DNA of 43,416 nt from Nostocoides jenkinsii Ben 74 (lineage in GTDB: Bacteria; Actinomycetota; Actinomycetes; Actinomycetales; Dermatophilaceae), in contig NZ_HF571038.1 of the NCBI RefSeq assembly GCF_001046875.1, forward strand, positions 1,449,943 to 1,493,358, in the 5' to 3' direction. Below the pieces are notes generated by a model, which saw nothing but the letters and a program-made list of their open reading frames with translations, did not search any database and was not told the origin of the DNA. Each line of letters starts with the position of its first letter. Within the stretch, counting starts at the first letter, position 1. Position numbers and translations under genes: made by a program. Shown here one piece after another: positions 1 through 7,659 of the stretch.

Positions 1-20
1 GCACGCCTTGTAAGGCGTGC
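1..20 (-). terminator. Hairpin downstream of the first iolG-like gene
   Basis: GCACGCCTT and AAGGCGTGC form a perfect 9-bp inverted repeat with a 2-nt centre, just past the TGA of the minus-strand dehydrogenase. It lies at the window edge, so no following U-tract can be seen. It is probably a terminator or a 3'-end stabilising hairpin. Confidence 0.45.
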
Positions 21-45
21 TCAAGTGCGTAAGGCGTGCTCAAGT
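11..45. repeat. Direct repeat, 16 bp with 19-bp period
   Basis: TAAGGCGTGCTCAAGT occurs at 11-26 and again at 30-45. The second copy contains the stop codon of the adjacent minus-strand gene, so the repeat looks like a tandem duplication of the gene's last bases. One arm of the hairpin at 1-20 lies in the first copy. Confidence 0.8.
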
Positions 46-1050
46 TCGAAGCCCGGGGATCTCCGTCAGGGTGACGACGGTGCCCGAGTCCTTCGAGCGC
101 TGGGCGGCCTCGGCGATCCGGGCGGCGGCGAGGCCGTCGGCGACGGTGCACGGGGAGGGTGCCACGCCGCGGGCGACGTCCACGAAGTAGGTCAGCTCCG
201 CGACATACGCCGGCTGGAAGCGCTCCATGAACGACTGATGGGCGGGCCCGGCCGGGAAGGTGGCGCCGGGCTGCGCCGAGCGGATCGCCAGCGTGTCGTC
301 GAGTCCGGCGGCCATCGAGCCGGTGCTGCCGTGGACCTCCATCCGCACGTCATGGCCGGCGCCGTTGTAGCGCGTCGCAGTCACAGTCACCATCGTGCCG
401 TCGTCGAGAGTCAGGATGGCCGCGCCCGTGTCGACATCACCGGCCTCGCGGAAGAACTCGGCGCCCTTGTTGCCGCCGGTGGCGAACACCGAGGCGACCT
501 CTCGGCCGCTGACGAAGCGCACGATATCGAAGTCGTGCACCGAACAGTCGCGGAACAGCCCACCCGAGGTCGGAATGTATGCCGCGTGCGGCGGTGCCTG
601 GTCGTGCGTCGCCGCGCGAATGGAGTGGACGAAGCCCAGTTCACCGGACTGAACCGCGTCCCGCAGCCGACGGTAGCCGGCGTCAAAGCGTCGCTGGAAG
701 CCGATGTGCACCGGGGTGCTGGCGGCGGCTTCGAGGCGGGCGAGTTCGATGGCCTCACCCAGCTCCGCGGCAACCGGCTTCTCACAGAAGATGGGTATGC
801 CCGCGGCGAGCCCCGCGCGGACAGCGGGAGCGTGTCCGGGGGACGAGGAGGTGACGACAAGCGCGTCGACCCCTGCCGCCAGGACGGCGTCGAGATCCGG
901 GACGGCGGTCTGGCCGAGGTCGGCGGCGACCTTGGCGGCGGACTCGGGCACGACGTCGGTCACCACGAGTCCGTCGACGCCCGGGACGCCGAGGAGGGTC
1001 TTGGCGTGGAAGGCGCCAATCCGGCCGGTACCGGTGATGCCGATGCGCAT
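40..1050 (-). CDS. iolG: Inositol 2-dehydrogenase-like oxidoreductase (Gfo/Idh/MocA family)
   Basis: A 336-residue NAD(P)-dependent dehydrogenase that by context oxidises myo-inositol or an isomer to an inosose in the cytoplasm. The N-terminal Rossmann motif GTGRIG is at residues 7-12. The family's EKP motif is at 90-92. The catalytic segment holds Asp168 and His172 (DxxxHD). The ATG at 1050 is chosen because the Rossmann fold starts there; the frame stays open further upstream but adds only low-complexity sequence. It is the last gene of the iolC-aldolase-iolB operon, 37 nt after iolB. It is one of three Gfo/Idh paralogues in the cluster, so which one is the main inositol dehydrogenase cannot be told from sequence. 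Confidence 0.85.
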   Translation of the reverse strand: MRIGITGTGRIGAFHAKTLLGVPGVDGLVVTDVVPESAAKVAADLGQTAVPDLDAVLAAGVDALVVTSSSPGHAPAVRAGLAAGIPIFCEKPVAAELGEAIELARLEAAASTPVHIGFQRRFDAGYRRLRDAVQSGELGFVHSIRAATHDQAPPHAAYIPTSGGLFRDCSVHDFDIVRFVSGREVASVFATGGNKGAEFFREAGDVDTGAAILTLDDGTMVTVTATRYNGAGHDVRMEVHGSTGSMAAGLDDTLAIRSAQPGATFPAGPAHQSFMERFQPAYVAELTYFVDVARGVAPSPCTVADGLAAARIAEAAQRSKDSGTVVTLTEIPGLRT

Positions 1051-1087
1051 GGGGGAAAGCCTTTCTGTGCGTGTCGTTTTCAGAAGT

Positions 1088-1987
1088 TCAGAGCAGGCGC
1101 GGGTCGATGGCGGTGGTGGTCCAGGACTCGCGCACCCACGCATGGGCGGGGTCATCGCAGATCAGCCACGCGCGCTCGGGCCCTGGGCCAGCCATCACAT
1201 TCAGGTAATAGAGGTCCGCATTGGGGGCGGCGATCGCCGGGCCGTGCCAGCCGTGTGGAACGAGCACGACATCCCCGGAACGCACCTCGGCGAGGACATC
1301 GATGGGACGCGCGCCCGCGGCATACACCCGCTGGTATCCCATCGGATCGGTGCCGCGGGGATCGGTGGAACGGGTGCGGAAGTAGTAGATCTCCTCGAGT
1401 TCCGTCTCGACGCCGGGCCGCTCGGTGTCGTGCTTGTGGGGCGGCCAGGACGACCAGTTGCCGGCGGGGGTGATGACCTCGCAGGCGATCATCCGGCGGG
1501 CATCCAGGACGCCGGGCACGCCGAAGTTGCGGACTTGCCGGGAGGCGATGCCAGCGCCCCGCAGTTCGACCGGGACATCCTGCGCCGCAACGCGATTCGG
1601 CGGTGGCCCAGGCTCGGTGGTGGTGTCGGCGGCGAGACAGACGGCGATTTCGGCGCGGGCCTCGGCGGTCAACGTCAGAGTGGCTCCCCGCGGCACGTAG
1701 GCGACATCGGTGGGCCCGCTCCATACGGACTCGCGGCCCTCGAGAACGATGTCCTGCGTCTGGCCCTCGTGGGTCACGGTGAGCCGAACTCCGCTGGCCA
1801 GGGGGACGACCACGGCTTCGTGGGTGGCCAGGTCGACCTCCCGCGTGTCACCCGGGTCGAGGCGCGCCGTGAGCAGGCCGGTGTGCACCCAGCCATCGAC
1901 GGCGTCGCCGATCGTGGTGTCCCACAGGGCATCTGTCGTGCTCCCGGCTAGGCGAACCCACCGCGTGTTGTCACTGCCCATACTCAT
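1088..1987 (-). CDS. iolB: 5-deoxy-glucuronate isomerase
   Basis: A 299-residue cupin-type enzyme that isomerises 5-deoxy-D-glucuronate to 5-dehydro-2-deoxy-D-gluconate, between IolD and IolC in myo-inositol catabolism. The C-terminal half holds the recognisable IolB stretch, with a YYFRT element, a GDVVLVPHGWHGP metal-site region with two His, and a YYLNVMAGP segment. The ATG at 1987 has GAGG six nt upstream. A second ATG six nt downstream and a TTG at 1999 are alternatives. The gene starts about 20 nt after the aldolase gene and is surely co-transcribed with iolC. Length is normal for the family. Confidence 0.93.
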   Translation of the reverse strand: MSMGSDNTRWVRLAGSTTDALWDTTIGDAVDGWVHTGLLTARLDPGDTREVDLATHEAVVVPLASGVRLTVTHEGQTQDIVLEGRESVWSGPTDVAYVPRGATLTLTAEARAEIAVCLAADTTTEPGPPPNRVAAQDVPVELRGAGIASRQVRNFGVPGVLDARRMIACEVITPAGNWSSWPPHKHDTERPGVETELEEIYYFRTRSTDPRGTDPMGYQRVYAAGARPIDVLAEVRSGDVVLVPHGWHGPAIAAPNADLYYLNVMAGPGPERAWLICDDPAHAWVRESWTTTAIDPRLL

Positions 1988-2008
1988 CGTCAGCCTCAAT
2001 TCAGCAGT

Positions 2009-2887
2009 TCAGCCGTGCACCAGTTTGGCGGCCGCGTCGACGGCGGTCGCCACATCATCATCCTGCGGGTAGAGCAGCACCCGGCCCGCCACGAGACCCA
2101 CCGCCGACGGGTGCGCCAGGGCCAATCGCCAGCCCGCGCGAGTCGCCGCCGGATCGGGGCCGGGATCGCCCCCGAGCAGCAGCGTGGGCAAGGTCGTGGC
2201 GTCTAGAACGCGGGACATCTCCGGGACGACGGGCAACTTCAGGATCGTGCGCGCGCTGGTGGCGCCGAGTCCTGCGGCGATGTGGATCGAGCGGATCACG
2301 GAATCCGGGTCCAGGAGGTTGCGGGCCCGGCCGTCCGGCCCGCGGTCACTGAGGAAGGGCTCGACCATCGCAAACAGCCCTCGCGACGCGAGGTCGGTGA
2401 CGGCAGCGCCGCACGATTGCAGAGTGGGTGCGGTGGCCGGATCGTCAAGGGCGATGCGGGTCAGCATCTTGCCGCCGTCGAGTCCGTGGGCGGCAATCGA
2501 CGCCGGGTCGTATGCCGTGAACCGGTCGTCGAATTCGAAGCTCGCCCCTTGCAGCCCACCACGATTCATCGATCCGAAGACCAGACGGTCGTCCAACAGC
2601 CCGAGCAGGAGGAGGTCCTCAAGGACGTCGGGCGTGGCGAGGACGCCATCGACGCCGGGCCGACCAAGTGCGACGGCGATCCGGGTGAGGAGGTCGACGC
2701 GGTCGGCCATCGCCATACCGGCTTCGCGCACGCCGAGCGCCCCTCGCGCGGGATGGTCGGCGGCGATGATCAGGAGTCGCCCATCGCCGGGCACAGCACC
2801 TGGTCGACGTGCGTCCCAGGCCGCCGCGATGGCGTCCGGGGTCCGTAGTCGGGTGCTCACCAATCCCGCTCGGTCGATCGTGGTCAC
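2009..2887 (-). CDS. DeoC/LacD-type (beta/alpha)8 aldolase of the inositol cluster (Cgl0158-like)
   Basis: A 292-residue TIM-barrel protein like the Cgl0158 family that sits beside iolC in actinobacterial inositol clusters. By position it probably cleaves 2-deoxy-5-keto-gluconate 6-phosphate, the product of IolC, into dihydroxyacetone phosphate and malonate semialdehyde. That activity is inferred from context. Visible features are an AADHPARG segment near the N-terminus, a strand ending in LDGGKMLTRI and an ARTILKLPVV strand with a likely Schiff-base lysine. The GTG start overlaps the iolC stop (GTGA), giving translational coupling. The frame remains open upstream inside iolC, but that part is a shadow. 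Confidence 0.82.
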   Translation of the reverse strand: MTTIDRAGLVSTRLRTPDAIAAAWDARRPGAVPGDGRLLIIAADHPARGALGVREAGMAMADRVDLLTRIAVALGRPGVDGVLATPDVLEDLLLLGLLDDRLVFGSMNRGGLQGASFEFDDRFTAYDPASIAAHGLDGGKMLTRIALDDPATAPTLQSCGAAVTDLASRGLFAMVEPFLSDRGPDGRARNLLDPDSVIRSIHIAAGLGATSARTILKLPVVPEMSRVLDATTLPTLLLGGDPGPDPAATRAGWRLALAHPSAVGLVAGRVLLYPQDDDVATAVDAAAKLVHG

Positions 2888-3840
2888 TGGTCGCGGCCGC
2901 CTGCGAGGAGAGCCTCGACGTCGGCATCGGTCGGCATGGCTGCCGCACATTCGAGACGGGCGGCGACGTGCGCCCCGGCCGCGGAGGCGAACCGGATCAT
3001 CCGCTCCAGTCCCCAGCCGGAGAGCAGGCCGTGGCAGATCGCGCCGCCGAACGCGTCGCCGGCCCCCAACCCGTTGACGACCTCCACGCCCTGCGCGGGG
3101 ATCTCGATTCGCTCGTCGGCGGTGGCCGCCAGGACCCCACGTGGCCCCTGCTTGACGATCGCCAACTCGATGCCGCGCTCCAGCAGGGCTTCGGCCGCAC
3201 GGCCGGCCTCGGTCTCGCCCACGGCCACGCGGCACTCTTCAAGGTTGCCGACGGCCACGGTGCTGGCGCCGAGCGCCGACTCGGCGGCGCGAGTGGCATC
3301 CGCTTCCGTCAGCCAAAAGACGTCGCGATAGTCCAAATCGATGACCGTATGCCGCGCCCTCCCCCGCAGCTCCCACGCCTCCTCATGCGCGCTGCGGCTC
3401 GGCTCGGCGGAGAGGCCGGTGAGCGTCGCCCAGAACAGGCGCGCGTCGCGCACTGCCACCGGGGGAATCTCGCCGGGACCGATGCGCAGGTCAGGGGCAG
3501 TCGGATAACGATAAAAGTAGAGCGGGAAGGTGTCCGGCGGGAACAGTTCGCAGAATGTCACCGGCGTCGGCAGCGTTGGGTCGGCACGGACATACTCGAT
3601 GTGAACGCCGAACTCGCGCAGGCTGTTTCGCACGAAGTCGCCGAACGGATCAGCACCCGTGCGTGAGATCAGGGCCGCAGTATGGCCGTAGCGCGCGGCG
3701 GCGACAGCCACGTTGCCGGCGCTTCCGCCCAGGAACTTCTCGAAGGTCGAAACCTCCGCCAGACCGCGTCCCGACTCCTTCGGATAGAGGTCGACACCGA
3801 CGCGTCCGATGGCAAGCACCTCGGTGCTGGCTGTTGGCAT
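2884..3840 (-). CDS. iolC: 5-dehydro-2-deoxygluconokinase (PfkB family)
   Basis: A 318-residue sugar kinase that phosphorylates 5-dehydro-2-deoxy-D-gluconate in inositol breakdown. The substrate-binding GGSAGN signature is at about 38-43 and the C-terminal GAGD motif, with catalytic Asp, at about 259-262. Unlike the long fused proteobacterial type it has no C-terminal DUF2090 aldolase domain; a separate aldolase gene follows instead. The ATG at 3840 has a strong GGAGG upstream. It is the first gene of its operon, divergent from the GntR regulator, and its promoter region holds the TGTTAGAACA operator. Confidence 0.93.
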   Translation of the reverse strand: MPTASTEVLAIGRVGVDLYPKESGRGLAEVSTFEKFLGGSAGNVAVAAARYGHTAALISRTGADPFGDFVRNSLREFGVHIEYVRADPTLPTPVTFCELFPPDTFPLYFYRYPTAPDLRIGPGEIPPVAVRDARLFWATLTGLSAEPSRSAHEEAWELRGRARHTVIDLDYRDVFWLTEADATRAAESALGASTVAVGNLEECRVAVGETEAGRAAEALLERGIELAIVKQGPRGVLAATADERIEIPAQGVEVVNGLGAGDAFGGAICHGLLSGWGLERMIRFASAAGAHVAARLECAAAMPTDADVEALLAGGRDQ

Positions 3841-3886
3841 GACCCTCCGTCCGCAGGCTTTCCCGGGTCACTCCGGGGCGTCGCTC

Positions 3887-3963
3887 AGCATACCTGCTTG
3901 CCGCACTTTGTTAGAACATTTTCGAGCGCCTTTGTTCGCACCTACTGACATATCCTTGGCTTT
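3887..3963. promoter_or_regulatory. Divergent iolC / gntR promoter region with IolR-like operators
   Basis: On the minus strand TATGCT (3887-3892) could be the -10 of iolC, with the operator TGTTAGAACA (3909-3918) covering the expected -35. A second half-like element, TGTCAGTAGG, lies on the minus strand at 3941-3950. On the plus strand TATCCT (3951-3956) is placed 7 nt before the GTG of the regulator, which fits leaderless transcription. Repression of both sides by the GntR protein is inferred from matching sites in two other divergent regions. Confidence 0.6.
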
Positions 3964-4701
3964 GTGCAACTGATCCCCGTCGCCATCGACCGCGGCAGCC
4001 CGGTCCCGCTCTATCACCAGCTCGCCGAGCAGCTGACCGCCGCCATCGAGAGCGGCCGCTTGCAGCCTGGCGACGCGTTCGAAAACGAGGTGGCCCTCGC
4101 CGAGCGGCTCGACTTGTCGCGGCCGACCGTGCGCCGCGCAATCGCCGAACTCGTCTCCCGCGGCCTGCTTGTGCGCCGTCGTGGCGTCGGCACCACGGTC
4201 GCGAGCACCGTCATCCATCGCCGCGACGAACTCACGAGCCTGTATGACGACATGGATCGCCGCGGCCAGCGACCGACGACGCGAGTCCTCGCCTTCGACC
4301 CGGGCGTGACGAACGAGGTCGCCGCCCTCGCCCTCGGACTCCCCGAGGACACCCCCCTGCTGCACATCGAGCGCCTGCGCTCCGCCGGCGACATTCCCAC
4401 GGCGGTCATGCACAACTGGCTTCCCCCGCGATTCGCCGAGCTGAGTTTGGACGACGTCACTAACGGCTCGCTGTATGCCGCGCTGCGCACCCTCGGCGCC
4501 CACCCCGCCGTCGCGCACCAGACCATCGGCGCCCGCCGGCCGAGCGCGCGCGAGCGCAAGTTGCTCGGACTCGCCAGCGGCGATCCTCTTCTCACGATGA
4601 GCCGCCGTGCGTATGCCGCGGACGGCGCCCCGGTCGAGTACGGCGATCACTGCTACCGCTTCGACCAATACGCCTTCGACGTGACGGTCTACGAGCGCTG
4701 A
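3964..4701 (+). CDS. iolR: GntR-family (HutC/UTRA) regulator, likely inositol repressor
   Basis: A 245-residue transcription factor. Residues about 12-80 form the GntR winged helix (GSPVPLYHQLAEQL, then SRPTVRRAIAEL). Residues about 95-240 form a UTRA ligand-binding domain of the HutC subfamily. It is divergent from iolC and flanked by two inositol operons, so control of the iol genes is the natural reading. The GTG start has no Shine-Dalgarno sequence, but a TATCCT -10 lies 7 nt upstream, so the mRNA is probably leaderless. The symbol iolR rests on context and on operator similarity to the corynebacterial IolR motif, not on domain class alone. Confidence 0.8.
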   Translation: MQLIPVAIDRGSPVPLYHQLAEQLTAAIESGRLQPGDAFENEVALAERLDLSRPTVRRAIAELVSRGLLVRRRGVGTTVASTVIHRRDELTSLYDDMDRRGQRPTTRVLAFDPGVTNEVAALALGLPEDTPLLHIERLRSAGDIPTAVMHNWLPPRFAELSLDDVTNGSLYAALRTLGAHPAVAHQTIGARRPSARERKLLGLASGDPLLTMSRRAYAADGAPVEYGDHCYRFDQYAFDVTVYER

Positions 4702-4811
4702 CGAGCGCCGGGGAGCAGCACGCGACACGCATAAGTTTCAAAGTTTATGAATCCTGGATCACGCAGTGTCATCACAGTTCATAGTTATGCATAACTGCGC
4801 TCAATAGCGCG
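4702..4811. other. AT-rich convergent spacer with palindromes
   Basis: This 110-bp gap lies between convergent genes and is much more AT-rich than its surroundings. It holds a perfect 14-bp palindrome AGTTATGCATAACT (4783-4796). It also has an inverted repeat CGCAGT/ACTGCG (4762-4767, 4794-4799) and a direct repeat AAGTTTCA/AAGTTTAT (4733-4748). It may terminate one or both transcripts or bind a protein. Confidence 0.5.
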
Positions 4812-5630
4812 TCAGCCGAAGGCAGCGCCGAAGGCAGCGCGGAAGGCGGCGAGGGCGGCGGCGGGGTCGCCGGAGGCGAAGGACTCCAGGCCGACCACAC
4901 CGGCATACCCCATGTCGGCCAGGGCACGAGCGACGCCCGGGTAGTTGATCTCGCCGGTTCCCGGCTCGCACCGGCCGGGGACGTCGGCGACCTGAATCTC
5001 ACCGATCCACGGCAGGGCGCGCCGGCAGAGGTCGATGAGATTCCCCTCGCCAATCTGCGCGTGATAGAGGTCGAGGTTCAGCCGGAGGTGGGGGCTGTCG
5101 ACGGCCGACACGAGCGCCAGCGTGTCGGCGGCGGCCGCGAACGGGACGCCGGGGTGGTCGACGGCACGGTTGAGGTTCTCCAGCACGAAGGTGACACCCT
5201 CGCGCGCGCCGAGTTCAGCGATGCGCGTGAGGGTTTCGTGCGCTTGCTCCCACATCGCGGCGTCCGGCTCCTGCCCCTCGGGCAGCGCGACGACCGGTAG
5301 GCCGCGATCGTCGAGTCCGGTGCCATGCAGGTTGAGCGCCCAGGCGCCGATCCGTCGTGCGACCGGGATCGATTCCGCCGCGGTGGCGAGCAGTTCGTCC
5401 GCACCGGCGCGATCGCCGAGGGTGCCGCGGATGTAGCCGGTCATCGACGTGAAGGTCACGCCGTCGCGATGCAGCCGCGCTAACCGGTCCAGGTCGTGAC
5501 GACGCCAATCCCAGATCTCGACGTGGAAGCCGGCGTCGTGCAGGCGCCGAATGCGCCGCTCCATCGGCAGATCGACGAACAGCATCTCGGCCGAGGCGGC
5601 GAGGACGAATGGACTGCCGGGATCGGTCAC
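4812..5630 (-). CDS. Hydroxypyruvate isomerase-like TIM-barrel sugar isomerase
   Basis: A 272-residue xylose-isomerase-like barrel. Residues such as VLENLNR, the DLYHAQ segment, the GEIQVADVPGRCEPGTGEI block and the final VGLESF strand match hydroxypyruvate isomerase and related cyclitol epimerases. They supply the usual metal-binding Glu, Asp and His positions. Its substrate here is unknown; an inosose or a related keto-sugar is plausible. The GTG at 5630 follows AGGAGAC. It is the last gene of the operon running from 8840. The C-terminus ends in a short AAFRAAFGAAFG repeat. Confidence 0.75.
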   Translation of the reverse strand: MTDPGSPFVLAASAEMLFVDLPMERRIRRLHDAGFHVEIWDWRRHDLDRLARLHRDGVTFTSMTGYIRGTLGDRAGADELLATAAESIPVARRIGAWALNLHGTGLDDRGLPVVALPEGQEPDAAMWEQAHETLTRIAELGAREGVTFVLENLNRAVDHPGVPFAAAADTLALVSAVDSPHLRLNLDLYHAQIGEGNLIDLCRRALPWIGEIQVADVPGRCEPGTGEINYPGVARALADMGYAGVVGLESFASGDPAAALAAFRAAFGAAFG

Positions 5631-5665
5631 GCTGTCTCCTGACGACGCTGAACATGAGGCGACAC

Positions 5666-6610
5666 TCAACTCAAGGGGACGGGTATGCCGTGTGCGAGTT
5701 CCGCTGCGAGGGAACCTAATTGGTCCTCGATGGGCCACGTCGTGGTGCCCAGTAGGGCAGCCGTCCGGGCTCCCGACATGCTCGTGTCGTAGGGCACCGG
5801 GGCCGGCAACCGAGCGGAGTCCGGGGGCGGCGCGAAGTCGACCTGCGCTACGTCGAGACCGAAGACCCGACACGTCGCTTCGGCCAACTCGCGGCGCGTC
5901 ACCGCCGTGCCGCCGGCGAAGTGCAACACACCCTCAGCCCCCGCGTCGAACGCCAAGCCGAGGAGTGCACCGATCTCCGCCGAGACGATCGGGGTCGCCA
6001 CGGAATTGATCGCCGGGTCCTCCCAGACGGTGAACCGCTCGCCCGAGCGGAGCGCATCCACAAGCGCCAGGACGAAGTAGCCGAAGCCCACATCCTGGCT
6101 CCGCGGCCCCGCAGCCTGGGTCTGATGCAACCCCTGGACCCCGCCGACCCGGGCCACGAAACCGGACGAAGCCCGATGCAGGACAACGAGTTCCGAGGCG
6201 GTCTTGAGATAGCCATAGAGGTTGACCGGGTTCGGCGTCTCGTCCTCATCCACGAGGTGTCCAGTGCCGTCGAAGACCCAGTCGGTCGACACATAACCCA
6301 CCCGCGCGCCCACGGCATTGGCCGCATCCAGGATGCGCCGCGTGAGCCCGACATAACCGTCGTAGGCGGCGCGGCGATCTGCATACATGCCGTGGAAGTC
6401 ATTAAAGATCGCGAGGTGCGCGACGGCATCACGATCCGCCACCGCACGCGACAGGTCCTCGACGTCCGCGAAGTCAACCACCTGCGACGGCCACGGCAGG
6501 TCCACCGGTCGCCGGGTCAAGCACAGAACGTCGTGACCGCGCGCGGAGAGCACCGCCGCGACGGTCCCGCCAATGAATCCGGTCGCCCCGGTGAGAGCGA
6601 TGCGGGCCAC
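5666..6610 (-). CDS. NAD-dependent epimerase/dehydratase (RmlD-like SDR)
   Basis: A 314-residue extended short-chain dehydrogenase/reductase. The N-terminal GATGFIGG nucleotide motif is at about residues 8-15, the DWVFDG strand resembles the RmlD group, and YGYLK supplies the YxxxK catalytic pair. The GTG at 6610 is two nt after the stop of the iolG-like gene, so it is co-translated. Its substrate is unknown. Its place in the operon suggests a reduction or epimerisation of a cyclitol or a keto-sugar derived from it. SDRs of this type are not core Iol enzymes, so this is an accessory activity. Confidence 0.75.
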   Translation of the reverse strand: MARIALTGATGFIGGTVAAVLSARGHDVLCLTRRPVDLPWPSQVVDFADVEDLSRAVADRDAVAHLAIFNDFHGMYADRRAAYDGYVGLTRRILDAANAVGARVGYVSTDWVFDGTGHLVDEDETPNPVNLYGYLKTASELVVLHRASSGFVARVGGVQGLHQTQAAGPRSQDVGFGYFVLALVDALRSGERFTVWEDPAINSVATPIVSAEIGALLGLAFDAGAEGVLHFAGGTAVTRRELAEATCRVFGLDVAQVDFAPPPDSARLPAPVPYDTSMSGARTAALLGTTTWPIEDQLGSLAAELAHGIPVPLS

Positions 6611-6612
6611 TG

Positions 6613-7659
6613 TCAGCCGATCTCGGAGACGCGGACCGGGCGACCTTCGCGCCACGACTTGCCCGCTGCCAGAGCGACTTTGGTGCACGCACGCGCGGCA
6701 TCGGTCCCCGCGGGCGAGCCGCCGGCACCGCTGAGATAGGCGTGGAAGGCGCGCCACTCCTGCCGATACGACTCCAGGTAGCGATCCAGGAAGAACCACG
6801 GCAGCGGCTCGCTCGTACGGCGGTCGCGCCCGATGCTCCAGCCCGCGTGGCGCGCCGGGTTGTCGGACACGGCCATACCGCCGGAGCCGAAGGCCTCGAC
6901 CCGCTGATCAAAGCCATAGACCGCCTCGCGGCTGTTGTCGATGGTGGTCAGCGTGCCGTCCTCGTGGACCAGGACGCTGACGGCGGTGTCGATGTCGCCG
7001 GCCTCACCGATGCGCGGATCGACCCGGACGGCGCCGCGGGCATACACCTCGGCCACCGGGCTGCCCACGACATAGGGCGCCATGTCGAAATCGTGAATGA
7101 CCATGTCAAGGAAGATTCCACCGGACACGGCGACATACTCCGGCGGCGGTGGGGCCGGGTCCCGGCTGGTGATCCGCAACGTATGAAGCTCTCCCACAGT
7201 CCCATTCGCCACGGCATCGCGCACCGACCGGTGGCCCGGGTCGAAGCGCCGGTTGAACCCGATCATGAACGGGACACCCGCCGCCTCGACCGCCGTCATG
7301 GCCTGGTCGACCAGGGCGTAGTCGAGGCTGATCGGCTTCTCGCAGAAGATCGCCTTCCCGGCGGCCGCTGCCCGCAGCACCAGATCGACATGGGTGTCGG
7401 TGCTTGTGCAAATCGCGACCGTGTCGATGTCGTCGGCGGCGAGCAGTCCGTCGATGCTCTCGACGCGCGCTCCGGTGGACTCGGCGACACCGGCGGCGGC
7501 CGCCTCGGCGACATCGGCCACCGCGACCAACTCGAAGCCGGCAAGCTCGGTCAGCAAACTCGCGTGCAACCGGCCGATCCGGCCGCAGCCGAGAAGCCCG
7601 ATGCGCCGCACTACCTCGGGGCGATCGGTGGAAACGGCGAAACCCGCATCCCGCGTCAT
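6613..7659 (-). CDS. iolG: Inositol 2-dehydrogenase (Gfo/Idh/MocA family)
   Basis: A 348-residue NAD-dependent dehydrogenase. The Rossmann motif GCGRIG is at about 24-29, EKP at 107-109 and DMVIHD, with Asp185 and His189, marks the active site. The spacing and the GFNRRFDPGH segment resemble IolG of Bacillus and actinobacteria more closely than the other two paralogues. The ATG at 7659 overlaps the stop of the upstream dehydrogenase (ATGA). A GTG 15 nt further upstream is possible. It is the second gene of the operon starting at 8840. Confidence 0.87.
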   Translation of the reverse strand: MTRDAGFAVSTDRPEVVRRIGLLGCGRIGRLHASLLTELAGFELVAVADVAEAAAAGVAESTGARVESIDGLLAADDIDTVAICTSTDTHVDLVLRAAAAGKAIFCEKPISLDYALVDQAMTAVEAAGVPFMIGFNRRFDPGHRSVRDAVANGTVGELHTLRITSRDPAPPPPEYVAVSGGIFLDMVIHDFDMAPYVVGSPVAEVYARGAVRVDPRIGEAGDIDTAVSVLVHEDGTLTTIDNSREAVYGFDQRVEAFGSGGMAVSDNPARHAGWSIGRDRRTSEPLPWFFLDRYLESYRQEWRAFHAYLSGAGGSPAGTDAARACTKVALAAGKSWREGRPVRVSEIG

